A program made the translations under genes and the position numbers. 64,000 nt of DNA from the NCBI RefSeq assembly GCF_910594005.1, contig NC_057848.1, positions 55,197,616 through 55,261,615 of the forward strand. Direction: 5' to 3'. The DNA is from Cervus elaphus. Its lineage: Eukaryota; Chordata; Mammalia; Artiodactyla; Cervidae. Numbering within the stretch: position 1 is the stretch's first letter; every line of letters starts with the position of its first letter. The notes below the pieces were generated by a model. That model saw nothing but the letters and a program-made list of their open reading frames with translations. It searched no databases and had not been told where the DNA came from. Below, piece by piece: positions 1-11,350 of this stretch.

Positions 1-1148
1 ATTTAGAGGTCAACTGAACATAGTAAATGAAGATTTGCTTAACCTGGGATTGACCCAGCTTTGCAAAGAAAATTCAGTAGTCACAAAACAATATAAAACA
101 ATACAAAGATCTGGGTAAAGGCATGGAAGGAAGGTCTGGAAGGTATTGTAGGCTTTCTGGAACATTGAACTAGGAGCTCACTAGGGCCACCTGGAGCCCA
201 GGCCCCATAGTAGCATCAATTGCATGTGATGTGTGCAAATACACTTAGAGAACTAAGAACGTGAACCAGGTTTCCTTGAAAGCTCATCTTTCAGAAACAA
301 ATAGAAAAGAAAGACAGGCTTCCAAAGAGCATCCTCTTCTGGACCAGTTTGAAAATTGGGAAGAAACCCCCCCTTTTTCCACCTGGAGGCAGGCACGCTA
401 GTTGACATGCTCCAGGTCACCTGCTTTCCCAGAGCCAAGCAGCACTTGACCTGACAAGGGAAGTGACAAAGGAACCCTCCCCAACATCCCCCGTTTTCCC
501 CTTCTTTAGTTTAAGCTGCTGAATATATGATAATACGAGTCCTTAAAGCTGGGATGGCAACAAAACACACTGATAGGGCCCACCCAGTAGCTTAGCAACT
601 GTTTTTATTTCGTTTGGCTTTTTTCTTTTTTACAGAAGTAGAGAAAAGAAAAAGAGCTTTGTCAAAGTGAATGTCATGGCAGCGTGTTTCTTTCCACTTC
701 ACGGGGGTAGGGGTGAGGCGGGGGCTTGGTGAAATGGTAATGCAGGCTGTGAAGCTTTTCATTCCAAGGGCTAAGGCTGTAAGGCAGCAGGAGTGGGGGT
801 GGGTCTTCTCTTCTTTTAGAAAGCACTGGGCTGACTGGCCCTTCTAGAAAGTACCTTGGGCCTCCCCAGCCTGAGGTCTACTGCAGGTTAGTGGCTATAC
901 CTCTTAGTGCCAGGCATTTAAGAAAACGTTTGAGAGAGTCCAACCGTGTCAATCCTCGCTACTGTCTTTCTAAAAGACACATGAAAAAGTTTAAGAGGCA
1001 GGGCCGAAGTCAAGGTGATCCCCTTACCTTAAAGGGCAGAAAGCTGTGCACTGCCATGGGGCTTAAAGCTGGGGTGGGGTAGGGGCCACCAGAAGACCAG
1101 GAATGATTCCCGTAGATTTCTTCTTAAGATTTTTTTGATGTGGACCAT
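1..1148. other. low-copy DNA, no gene recognised
   Basis: I see no supported gene, RNA or repeat here. The short open frames have no recognisable domain, splice context or codon pattern. The sequence is ordinary AT-rich mammalian intergenic or intronic DNA. Confidence 0.5.
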
Positions 1149-1317
1149 TTTTAAAGTTTTTATTGAATTTGTTACAATATTGCTTCTGTTTATGTTTTGG
1201 TGTTTTGGTTGCAAGGCATGTGGGATCTTAGCTCCCTGACCTGGGATTGAACACACACACCCTGCACTGGAAGATAGAGTCCTAAACACTGGATGACCAG
1301 GGAAGCCCCCCCCCCCA
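1149..1317 (-). mobile_element. tRNA-Glu-derived SINE (CHR type), minus strand
   Basis: Read on the minus strand, it begins with the tRNA-like head of cetartiodactyl CHR SINEs: a 'gggcttccctggtcatcc' type start, a box-B-like 'ttcaatcccaggtcagg' segment, then a T/A-rich tail at the low-coordinate end. The C-run at 1307-1316 sits at the head. The tail side is diverged, which suggests an old copy. Confidence 0.75.
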
Positions 1318-1977
1318 TAGATTTCTGAACCCAGGAGATATGCAAAGAAGAATAGGCAAATGGCCTTCATCATAGAATCGAAGTTCATGTTAACAACATG
1401 GCAAAAGGGAACAGAGAGCAAGCTGAAGACCAAATCACATGACTAGCATTTAGAGAAATGGCAGGGAGGAGAGAGTTAAGGGAGCTTCAAATGGTTGCTA
1501 TCAAGAATCGCTGTGATGAGCTGAATTTACAGTGTGGCCTAAGCAGGAAGGCCTGCTCTGATCACTGACGGGAAGACTTGGGCCAAGGGGGTCTCATCAC
1601 TGGCTGTAATCAGCCACAGGTTGGAGCAAGGGCCAGAGCTGGAGGTGGGGGTGGGGTTTATGGTGGTGGTGTGATGGCATAGAGTAGATGGCAAGAACAG
1701 TTACTCCCACTCTACGCCTGAGGAAAACTAGAACAAGAATGCCCAATTTCTGTGCTCCCCGTCCCAGGGCACTAGGTGTCACCGCAAGTAGGAACAGCAG
1801 CCTTCCTATTCTGACATCTGTTCCAATGAACCAATCAAGGTTTGATTATGAAAATCAGATCTCCTCCTTTTCAAAGTGACTTGACTGATCATTCTTTCCT
1901 CCTCTCTCTCTCTCTCAAAAAAAAAAACAAAACCCTCACTGATAAAAATATTCTAAAAACTCTTTCTTTTTTTTTTA
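1318..1977. other. low-copy DNA with a short CT run
   Basis: No gene or repeat is recognised apart from a short (CT)n run followed by an A-rich run near 1900-1930. Short open frames on both strands overlap one another and look like chance. Confidence 0.4.
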
Positions 1978-2168
1978 TGTTTTTTTTTTTTTATTAGTTG
2001 GAGGCCAATCACTTCACAACATTTCAGTGGGTTTTGTCATACATTGATATGAATCAGCCATGGATTTACACGTATTCCCCATCCCGATCCCCGCTCCCAC
2101 CTCCCTCTCCACCCGATTCCCCCGGGTCCTCCCAGTGCACCAGGCTGGAGCACTTGTCTCATGCATCC
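1978..2168 (-). mobile_element. L1 3'-UTR fragment, strongly 5'-truncated
   Basis: On the minus strand this matches the terminal 3' UTR of the L1 copies at 33.9-34.1 kb and 45.4-45.6 kb. It shares the G-rich polypurine stretch and the 'cctccaactaataaaa' end, then a poly(A) tail seen as T-runs at 1971-1995. Only about 190 bp was inserted. The flanks show an imperfect AT-rich similarity that I do not count as a proven target-site duplication. Confidence 0.85.
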
Positions 2169-2439
2169 ATAAAGAAATATTTCTTACTTTTAATAACGGA
2201 AAGCTAGTCACAAGCAGTTTTCCCCAACTCTCATGAAATCATAGTCCCTGATTCCCATTCCTATATTCCGGAGACAAGACGAGGTAACTGGGTGGCCCCC
2301 TGACCCAGACCCTCCAATGCCTCAGGAGTTGAGTTCTCAGAGTCCAACACTGGCTCTGCAGAAAGCCAAAATAAAGAGTCTAAATCAGTCATTTTCCAAT
2401 GAATATAATAGCTAACAGTTAAAACTGCAAAGCACCTAA

Positions 2440-2600
2440 CGATACAAACTCATTTAACCTTCAACAGAACCTGAGAAAGTAGGTACTATTAATTGTCCCT
2501 GTTTTACAGACAAAAGAACTGAGCCACAGAGAGTTTCAGGGACTTGCCCAAGGTCTCAAAGTTAATAAGTGATAAAGATCAATGTACCAAGGGTTTGACC
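2440..2600 (-). repeat. MIR SINE fragment, minus strand
   Basis: It contains the MIR core in reverse: 'ttttacagacaaaagaactg', then 'gccacagagag' and 'acttgcccaaggtc'. These are diagnostic of the ancient tRNA-derived MIR family. It is diverged, as expected for a pre-eutherian element. Confidence 0.8.
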
Positions 2601-3764
2601 ACAGAGTCCATGTTCTTCTGTCAGGGTATTCCAGGTGAGCTGGCTCTCAAGAGTAGGCTGAAGTGATTTCTGCCTCTCTTTTCTCCACTGGTCCACAGCT
2701 ACTGTGATCTCCATTCCTGCCCATGGTTTCAGAGAGGACAGCATCTCGGGCTTGCATGGAGGAGCTAGGCAAACTGAGGCCATGGACGAAAGAGAATGGC
2801 AAGGCCCAGTACCAGCCCCCTCAGGCTCTGACTAAAGGGACGGGATCTTGCCAGCTCCCCGAGCTCTGCCTGGGCTCCTCATATGCACTATATCACTTTC
2901 AAATATATCCAGATTATTGCCCCAATACTTCACCTGAACCATCCTAATGAAATATGAGGAGATATTAACAAAGCTGTAAAATCCATAAAAATGCTGCTTT
3001 ACAAGAGACATTTACCTATGAATCAGCAGTTGGGTTAATTCATTATTTAGTAGGCTTGTTATTTATAGCATATTACAGCTTGGTAAATTATTTATATGTG
3101 CTTGTTTCTGTGCATGATTTTCCCTTAAGAGAGGCAAAATGTTTATCAACCACACATGGGGAGGTTGTCTCAGTTAGAAGCCTGTTGTGAAAATAGCTTG
3201 GGCTCACTTCTCTTTCTTACTTCCTGCTCAAGACTTCCATCTGGAAGGGCCAGGGGCTGAAAGAGCTGTAACTGAATCAGGCATTCAGCCAATAAGGGGG
3301 GAGGTGACACTCGGTGTCTTCTGCTGAGCCAGGTCCATGGGATATGGGTCATGAAATTAAGGTTCTGTAGGCAGATTAGTTTGTTTAATACTGGGTTCAA
3401 TTCAAGGCTGCAAGACTTCTAAAATCCTTTAATATACCAATATATCTCTTCGATTTCCAAGAGGAGGGGATTTAATTAATTTTTTGACCACAGACTCCAT
3501 TTAGGCCCAAAACACATTGGATGAGAATACACTTCAGGAACACTCCTCTAAGAAGTATTCCACATGGTTCAAGAGACCTTACATCTGGTAAATCAGGGGT
3601 GGGGGTGCGGAAAGGGAGGCTAAACTCTGCCATCTTGTCCCTCTGGGAGAAATTCAGAAATGGAATCTTCAACATGGACCAATCTGTCTATGTAACACAG
3701 AAGCAATCTACTCAAATGCCACCCAAGATGTTCAGCACAACATTCAATACTGCCTTGTAATATT
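2601..3764. other. low-copy DNA, no gene recognised
   Basis: No supported feature. The last 30 bases before the SINE insertion ('actgaagtatagttga') look like the reverse of an old L1M 3' end, but the piece is too short to assign. Confidence 0.4.
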
Positions 3765-3778
3765 TTTTTCAACTGAAG

Positions 3779-4013
3779 TATAGTTGAACTCCATGGGCTT
3801 CCCTGGTGGTTCAGAGGGCAAAGTGTCTGCCTGCAATGCGGGAGACCCAGGTTTAATCCCTGGGTTGGGAAGATCCCCTGGAGAAGGAAATGGCAACCCA
3901 CTCCAGTATTCTTGCCTGGAGAACCCTATGGACAGAGGAGCCTGGTAGACTACAGTCCATGGGGTCGCAGAGAGTCAGACACGACTGAGCAATTTCACTA
4001 TAGTTGAACTCCA
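3779..4013 (+). mobile_element. Bov-tA SINE with perfect 15-bp target-site duplication
   Basis: The element occupies 3794-3998 on the plus strand. It has a tRNA-Glu-like head ('gggcttccctggtggttcag'), a BovA body, and a BovB-like 3' end ('cgcagagagtcagacacgac'). The 15-bp direct repeat TATAGTTGAACTCCA at 3779-3793 and 3999-4013 flanks it exactly, which proves insertion by target-primed reverse transcription. Confidence 0.93.
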
Positions 4014-5780
4014 CTGAGCCTTAGGAGGCATTACTAAGAACAAAGCTGGTAGAGGCAATGGAATTCCAGTTGAGCTATTTCAAATTCTAAAAGATGATGC
4101 TGTGGAAGTCCTGCACTGAATATGCCAGCAAATTTGGAAAACTCAGCAGTGGCCACAGGGCTGGAAAAGGTCAGCTTTCATTCCAATTCCAAAGTAAGGC
4201 AATGCCAAAGAATATTCAAACTATCACACAATTACACTCATGTCACACGCTAGGAAAGTAAAGCTCAAAATTCTCCAAGCTAGGCTTCAGCAGTACGTGA
4301 ACTGAAAAATTTCAGATGTTCAAGCTAGATTTTAAAAAGGCAGACGAAACAGAGATCAAATTGCCAACATCCGTTGGATCATAGGAAAAGTAAGAGAGTG
4401 CCAGAAAAATATACTTCTGCTTTACTGACTACATCAAAACCTTTGACTGTGTGCATCACAACAAACTGCGGAAAATTCTTAAACAGATGAGAATAACAGA
4501 CCACCTTACTTGCCTCCTGAGAAATCTGTATGCAGGTGAAGAAGCAAGAGTTAGAACCGGACATGGAATAACAGACTGGTTCCAAATTGGGAAGGAAGCA
4601 CGCCAAGGCACTATATTATCACCCTGCTTATTTAATTTATAAGCAGAGTACATCATGCGAAATGTTGGGCAGGATAAAGCACAAGCTGGAATCAAGATGG
4701 CCAGGAGAAATAACAGTAACCTCAGATATGCAGATGACAAAAACCTTATGGCAGAAAGCAAAGAGGAGGTAAACAGCCTCTTGATGAAAGTGAAAGAGGC
4801 GAGTGAAAAAGCTTGCTTAAAATTCAACCTTCAAAAAACGAACATCATGGCATCCAGTCCCATCACTTCATGGCATATACATGGGGAAAAAATGGAAACA
4901 GTGACAGACTTTATTTTCTTGGGCTCCAAAATCGCTAAAGATGGTGACTGCAACAATGATATTAAAAGACGCTTCCTCCTTGGAAGAAAACCTATAACCA
5001 ACCTAAAGAGCATACTAAAAAGCAGAGACAATACTTTGCAAAACAGGGTCCGTCTATCAAAGCTATGGTTTCTCCAGTAGTCATGGATGAATGTGAGAAT
5101 TGGACCATAAAGAAAGCTGGGAGCCAAAGAACTGATGATTTTGAACTGTGGTGTTGGAGAAGACTTTTGAGAGTGCCTAGGACTGCAAGAGGAGAAGGCA
5201 ATGTCACCCCACTCCAGTACTCTTGCCTGGAAAAATCCAATGGACGGAGGAGCCTGGTGGGCTGCAGTCCATGGGGTCGCGAAGAGTCAGAGATGACTGA
5301 GCGACTTCACTTTCACTTTCATGCATTGGTGAAGGAAATGGCAACCCACTCCAGTGTTCTTGCCTGGAGAACCCCAGGGACGTGGGAGCCTGGTGGGTTG
5401 CCGTCTATGGGGTTGCATAGAGTTGGACACAACTGAAGTGATTTAGCAGCAGCAGCAGTAGGACTGCAAGAAGATCAAACCAGGCAACTGTAAAGGAAAT
5501 GAGTCCTGAATATTCATTGGAAGGACTGATGCTGAAGCTGAATCTCCAATACTTTGGCCACCTGATACAAAGAACTGACTTACTGAAAAAGACCCTGATG
5601 CTGGGAAAGACTGAAGGTAGGAGGAGAAGGGGACGACACAGGATGAAATGGTTGGATGGCATCACTGACTCAATGAACATGAGTTTGAGCAAGCTCCACG
5701 AGTTGGTAATAAACAGGGAAGCCTGAATTCCTGAAGTCCATGAGGTCCAAAGAGTGAGGCAAGACTGAGCGACTGAATTG
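4014..5780 (+). mobile_element. BovB LINE copy 1, 5'-truncated, split by a Bov-A2
   Basis: This is RTE-clade LINE sequence covering the reverse transcriptase and C-terminal part of the single BovB ORF. Open segments at 4451-4642 and 4655-5080 lie in different frames, so the gene is dead. The catalytic YADD motif survives at 4727-4738. A Bov-A2 SINE at 5191-5458 interrupts the C-terminal region (the 'GVLRVPRTAR' part). The 3' end at about 5780 carries the usual 'gagcgactgaa' terminus and abuts a second BovB copy. Confidence 0.9.
5178..5471 (+). mobile_element. Bov-A2 SINE inserted in BovB copy 1
   Basis: Two BovA monomers lie in tandem (5191-5320 and 5330-5440), followed by an (AGC)n tail at 5445-5458, as expected for dimeric Bov-A2. 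The direct repeat TAGGACTGCAAGA at 5178-5190 and 5459-5471 is a perfect 13-bp target-site duplication made of BovB sequence. The SINE is therefore younger than the BovB copy. Confidence 0.93.
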
Positions 5781-6571
5781 ATGCAGATCGAAACACCCTA
5801 TGGCAGAGAGCGAAGAGGAATTAAAAAGCCTCTTGAAGAACTTGAAAGAAGAGAGTGAAAAAGCTGGTTTAAAACTCAACATTCAAAAAACTATGATCAT
5901 GGCATCTGGTCCCATCACTTCATGGCAAACAGATGGGGAAACAATGGAAACAGTGAGGGACTATATTTTCTTGGGCTCCAAAATTACTATGGTCACAGTG
6001 GACTGCAGCTATGAAATTAAGAGATACTTTCTCCTTGGAAGAAAAGCAATGACAAACCTAGAGAGCATATAAAAATCAGACATGTTACTTTACTTTGCCT
6101 ACAAATGTCTGTACACTCAAAGCGATGGTTTTTCCAGGAGTCATGAATGGATGTGATAGCTGGACAATAAAAAAGGCTGAGCACTGAAGAATTGATGCCT
6201 TGGAACTGTGGTGCTGGAGAAGACTCTTGGGAGTCCCTTGGACTGCAAGAAGATCAAACCAGTCAATCCTAAAGGAAATCAACCCTGAATATTCATTGGA
6301 AGGACTGATGATGAAGCTGAAGCTCCAATACTTCAGCCACCTGAGGCAGAGAGCCGACCCATTGGAAAAGAACCTGATGCTGAGAAAGATTTAAGGTGGG
6401 AGGAGAAGGGGATGACAGAGGACGAGATGGTTGGATGGCATCACCAACTCAAGGGACAAGAGTTTGAGCAAACTCGTGAGATGGTGAACGACAGCGAAAC
6501 CTGGCATGCCACAGTCCATGGGTCCCAAAGAGTCCGACATGAACAAATGACTGAACAACAACAACAAATCT
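5781..6571 (+). mobile_element. BovB LINE copy 2, 3' part only
   Basis: It starts within the sequence coding for the YADD motif ('atgcagat') and runs to a BovB 3' end with an (AAC)n tail at 6555-6567. Open pieces at 5800-6072 and 6200-6394 encode the BovB C-terminal region but are separated by stops and frameshifts. It lies head-to-tail with copy 1 and no spacer. Confidence 0.88.
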
Positions 6572-6699
6572 AGTGAAAAGCAGGTTAAAAGAAAACAATG
6601 TAAGAAGCTTGGTTATAATGGTTGTGAGAGTTCACAACTGTGCTAAACGACCTGTATTTGTATCACATATTTCTATAAAAGAGCCGTATCACACCTCTT
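6572..6699. other. spacer and left target site of BovB copy 3
   Basis: This short stretch lies between the (AAC)n tail of BovB copy 2 and BovB copy 3. Its end holds the first copy of the 11-bp target-site duplication TCACACCTCTT (6689-6699). Confidence 0.7.
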
Positions 6700-9579
6700 T
6701 TCATACTGTTCATGGAAAGATAGAAGCAAGTTCCAATGCTGTAAAGAGCAATATTGCAAAAGAACCTGGAATGTTAGGTCCATGAATCAAGACAAATTGG
6801 AGGTGGTCAAACAGGAGATGGCAAGAGTGAATGTCAGCATTCTAGGAATCAGCGAACTAAGATGGACTGGAATGGGTGAATTTAACTCAGGTGACCATTA
6901 TATCTACTACTGTGGGCAGGAATCACTTAGAAGAAATGGAGTAGCCATCATGGTCAACAAAAGAGTCCGAAATACAGTACTTGGATGCTGTCTTAAAAAC
7001 GACAGAATGAATTCTATTCGTTTCCAAGGCAAACCATTCAATATCACAGCAATCCAAGTCCATGCCCCGACCAGTAATATTGAAGAAGCTGAAGTTGAAC
7101 AGTTCTATGAAGACCTACAAGACCCTTTAGAACACCTAAAAAAGATGTCCTTTTCATTATACGGGACTGGAATGCAAAAGTAGGAAGTCAAGAAATACCT
7201 GGAGTAACAGGCAAATTTGGCTTTGGAGTACAGAATGAAGCAGGGCAAAGGCTAATAGAATTCTGCCAAGAGAATGCAGTGGTCATACCAAACACCCTCT
7301 TCCGAAAACACAAGAGAAGACTCTACACATGGACATCACCAGATGGTCAACACCAAAATCAGACTGATTATATTCTTTGCAGCCAAAGATGGAGAAGCTC
7401 TATACAGTCAGCAAAAAAAAAAAAAGACCAGGAACTGACTGTGGCTCAGATCATGAATTCCTTATTGCAAAAATCAGACTTAAATTGAAGAAAGTGGGGA
7501 AAAACACTAGGCCTTTCAAGTATGATCTAAATCAAATCCCTTATGATTATACAGTGGAAGTGTGAAATCGATTTAAGGGACTAGATCTGATAGACAGAGA
7601 GCCTGATGAATTATGGACAGAGGTTTGTGACATTGTACAGGAGACAGGGATCAAGACCATCCCCAAGAAAAAGAAATGCAAAAAAGCAAAATGGCTGTCT
7701 GAGGAGGCCTTACAAATAGCTGTGAAAAGAAGGGAAGTGAAAAGCAAAGGGGAAAAGGAAAGATATGCCCATTTGAATGCAGAGTTCCAAAGAAGAGCAA
7801 GGAGAGATAAGAAAGCCATCCTGAGCAATCAATGCAAAGGAATAGAGGAAAACAGCAGAATAGGAAAGACTAGAGATCTCTTCAAGAAAATTAGAGATAC
7901 CAAGGGAATATTTCATGCAAAGATGGGCTCAATAAAGGACAGAAATGGTAGGGACCTAACAGAAGCTGAAGATATGAAGAAGAGGTGGCAAGAATACACA
8001 GAAGAACTATACAAAAAAGATCTTCATGACCCAGATAATCACGATGGTGTGATCACTCACCTAGAGCCAGACACCCTGGAATGTGAAGTCAAGAGGGCCT
8101 TAGAAAGCATCACTACAAACAAAGCTAGTGGAGGTGATGGAATTCCAGTTGAGCTGTTTCAAATCCTAAAAGATGATGCTGTGAAAGTGCTGCACTCAAT
8201 ATGCCAGCAAATTTGGAAAACTCAGCAGTGGCCAAAGGACTGGAAAAGGTCAGTTTTCATTCCAATCCCAAAGAAAGACAATGCCAAAGAATGCTCAAAT
8301 TACCGCACAATTGCACTTATATGCTAGTAAAGTAATGCTCAAAATTCTCCAAGCCAGGCTTCAGCAATATGTGAACTGTGAACTTCCAGATGTCCAAGCT
8401 GGTTTTAGAAAAGGCAGAGGAACCAGAGATCAAATTGCCAACATCTGTTGGCTCATAGAAAAAGCAAGAGAATTCCAGAAAAACATCTATTTCTGCTTTA
8501 TTGACTATGCCAAAGCCTTTGACTGTGTGGATCACCATAAACTGTGGAAAATTCTGAAAGAGATAGGAATACCAGATCACCTGACCTGCCTCTCGAGAAA
8601 CCTGTATGCAGGTCAGGAAGCAACAGTTAGAACTGGACATGGAACAACAGACTGGTTCCAAATAGGAAAAGGAGTATGTCAAGGTTGTATATTGTCAGCC
8701 TGCTTCTTTAACTTATATGCAGAGTACATCATGAGAAACACTGGACTGGATGAAGCACAAGCTGGAATCAAGATTGCCGTGAGAAATATCAATAACCTCA
8801 GATATGCAGATGGCACCACCCTTATGGCACAAAGTGAAGAAGAACTAAAGAGCCTCTTGATGAAATTGAAAGAGGAGAGCGAAAAAGTTGGGTTAAAGCT
8901 CAACGTTCAGAAAACTAAGATCATGACATCCGGTCCCATCACTTAATGGCAAACAGATGGGGAAACAGTGGCTGACTTTATTTTGGGGGGCTCCAAAATC
9001 ACTGCAGATGGTGATTGCAGCCATGAAATTAAAAGACGCTTACTCCTTGGAAGGAAAGTTATGACCAACCTAGACAGCATACTAAAAACCAGAGACATGA
9101 CTTGCCAACAAAGGTCCGTCTAGTCAAGGCTATGGTTTTCCCAGTGGTCATGTATGGATGTGAGAGTTGCACTATAAAGAAAGCTGAGCGCAGAAGAATT
9201 GATGCTTTTGAACTGTGGTGTTGGAGAAGACTCTTGAGAGTCCCTTGGACTGCAAGGAGATCCAACCAGTCCATCATAAAGGAGATCAGTCCTGGGTGTT
9301 CATTGGAAGGACTGATGTTGAAGCCAAAACTCCAATATCTTGGCCACCTGATGAGAAGAGCTGACTCATTTGAAAAGACCCCGATGCTGGGAAAGATTGA
9401 AGGCAGGAGGAGAAGGGGACGACAGAGGATGAGATGGTTAGATGGCATCACCAACTCAATGGACAAGAGTTTGGGTAAACTCCCGGAGTTGGTGATAGGC
9501 AGGGAGGCCTGGCGTGCTGCGGTTAATGGGGTCAGAAAGAGTTGGAGATGACTGAGTGACTGTACTGAACTGAACTGAG
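6700..9579 (+). mobile_element. BovB LINE copy 3, 2.9 kb, with target-site duplication
   Basis: This is the longest BovB here. It is flanked by the perfect 11-bp direct repeat TCACACCTCTT at 6689-6699 and 9580-9590. It includes the endonuclease domain, the reverse transcriptase and the C-terminal region. The 3' end has the 'actgaactgaactga' tail typical of younger BovB. It lacks only a few hundred bases of the usual 3.2 kb, all at the 5' end. Confidence 0.95.
6782..9551 (+). pseudogene. broken BovB ORF (endonuclease and reverse transcriptase)
   Basis: The BovB ORF encodes an apurinic-type endonuclease followed by a reverse transcriptase. The endonuclease is readable at 6782-7183 ('GISELRWTGMGEF' is the catalytic ELKW-type motif) and continues in another frame at 7279-7565 ('RLYTWTSPDGQ', 'DYILCSQ', 'GSDHEFL'). 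The linker and early reverse transcriptase lie at 7722-8327, the rest at 8281-8946, and the C-terminal region at 9102-9551. At least four frame changes are needed, so no full protein is made. The catalytic YADD motif reads YADG (8803-8814), which removes one metal-binding aspartate. The YADG change alone would be expected to inactivate the enzyme. Confidence 0.92.
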
Positions 9580-9590
9580 TCACACCTCTT

Positions 9591-10010
9591 GCCCTACTTA
9601 ACTATATCTGATAAGAAAGCCCAGATACTCTTGCGTCTGAGACAAAATGAATTTCAGACCATCCGAGCCCTGACTTATATGTGGAACTTCCCAGCTTTAT
9701 CCCCTTTTACCACTAAAAAAGCCAAGCCAGTCTCCCTCCCCTGCTTTACTCAGCTATTCTTCAACCTTGAGAGCTTGCTCTGCTCTCCCCAGAAAAACTC
9801 ATTATGTGAGTGATGAATTTTTTCATACTCTGGGGGTATGTGTCATCAGTTGGTTTCGATATCCAAACCGAGTAGACATTGAAGGATCCATCCTGTCTCT
9901 GTGGAGTGACGGCAGCATTGGCCCCAAGAGCAGAATACTGAGACGCTGTCCCTTACCACCTGGGGTCTTTCCTCTCTTCTTTGGCTTTCGAAATCACTCT
10001 GGTGTATGCT
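9591..10010 (+). repeat. possible solitary ERV LTR-like stretch
   Basis: The piece has LTR-like organisation: a pyrimidine-rich stretch with 'gagcttgctctgctctcccc', then 'gtgagtgatgaattttttca', which resembles an R/U5 polyadenylation region, then 'tttcgatatcc'. I cannot identify clean TG...CA ends, a flanking repeat or a primer-binding site. The call rests on general resemblance only. It could equally be low-copy DNA. Confidence 0.25.
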
Positions 10011-10476
10011 GAAAAACATGCACTTTGAGCTACTGCCGTCTGGCTAGCTTGTGCTTTCACCTTGCTTCTTGGTGATGCATTTGTGAGTGCTTGCTAAAGC
10101 TCTGACCAACATAAATCAGTTTAGCCAGTTGGCATATAGTGAAAGGGTTATTGCATTCATTGGGACCCTCCTTAAAGCAGTTCTGAATTCTGTATCTCAA
10201 CCTGGACTTATGTGTGAGTCTCAGGTTGAATCATGTGTACCGATTCCAAACTAATCCGCGACTGATACTAACCTCAAAGAAACGAGCCTTATCATTTGAA
10301 CACTGGTTGTGTCTCAACCATGTGTTGGTCCCCTTTCTCTATAGAACTCAGGCGAAAAGCTGATAGTCTATTCAATAGACAGGGCAGTCACTCACATGTT
10401 GGAAGATCAGTTACTGTGTGGGCTGCTGAAGTCATATCTCAGCATATGAAGTAAATGTGCGTGTGTGTGTGTTTAT
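10011..10476. other. low-copy DNA
   Basis: No gene or repeat is recognised. A short (GT)n run lies at about 10458-10474, beside the SINE. Confidence 0.4.
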
Positions 10477-10635
10477 GTGTTGTGGTCAGTCATGTCTGAT
10501 TCTTTGCGACCCCATGAACTGTAGCCAGCCAGGGTCCTCTCTCCATAGGATTTCCCAGGCAAGAATACTGGAGCGGGTTGCCATTGCCTGCTCCAGGGGA
10601 TCCAACCTGCGTATCCCGCATCTGCTGCAGTGGCA
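10477..10635 (-). mobile_element. Bov-tA SINE, minus strand, partial
   Basis: The reverse of a Bov-tA: 'gtcatgtctgattctttgcg', 'aagaatactggagcgggttg' and 'ctgctccaggggatccaacc' appear in order. The tRNA head ends early, near 10635, so the copy is incomplete. I found no clear target-site duplication. Confidence 0.85.
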
Positions 10636-10828
10636 GGTGGATTCATAAGTACTTTACAAAATGCTCCTGCTGCTTCCACCTATGCCTATTAAATACAAAT
10701 GACCTTGGTCCTCTGGGATCTAGAGAGTAACATGTATGTCACTTCTGTGACAAAGCCAAGAGAATAATTCAACCATTGCCATGGGGAAATCCACAACACT
10801 GATAGTACTAACTTGATTTGAGGTTCTC

Positions 10829-11350
10829 AAAAGTTATGACCGACCTAGATAGCATATTAAAAAGCAGAGACATTACTTTGCCAACAAAGGTTTGTCTAGT
10901 CAAGGCTATGTTTTTTCCAGTGGTCATGTATGGATGTGAGAGTTGGACTGTGAAGAAAGCTGAGCACCGAAGAATTGATGCTTTTGAACCATGGTGTTGG
11001 AAAAGACTCTTGAGAGTCCCTTGGACTGCAAGGAGATCCAACCAGTCCATCCCAAAGGAGATCAGTCCTGGGTGTTCATTGGAAGGACTGATGCTGAAGC
11101 TGAAACTCCATTACTTTGGCCACCTCATGTGAAGAGTTGACTCATTGGAAAAGACCCTGGTGCTGGGAGGGATTGGGGGCAGGAGGAGAAGGGGATGACA
11201 GAGGATGAGATGGCTGGATTGCATCACCGACTCGGACATGAGTTTGAGTAAGCTCCAGGAGTTGGTGATGGACAGGGAGGCCTGGCATGCTGCGATTCAT
11301 GGGGTCGCAAAGAGTCAGACACAACTGAGCGACTGAACCGAACTGAACTG
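10829..11350 (+). mobile_element. BovB LINE copy 4, 3' end only
   Basis: It encodes the BovB C-terminal region; the frame at 10818-11132 reads through 'VMYGCESWTVKKAEHRRIDAF'. It ends in the 'gactgaaccgaactgaactg' 3' tail. It starts at the 'aaaagttatgacc' position of the element, a typical 5' truncation. Confidence 0.92.
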
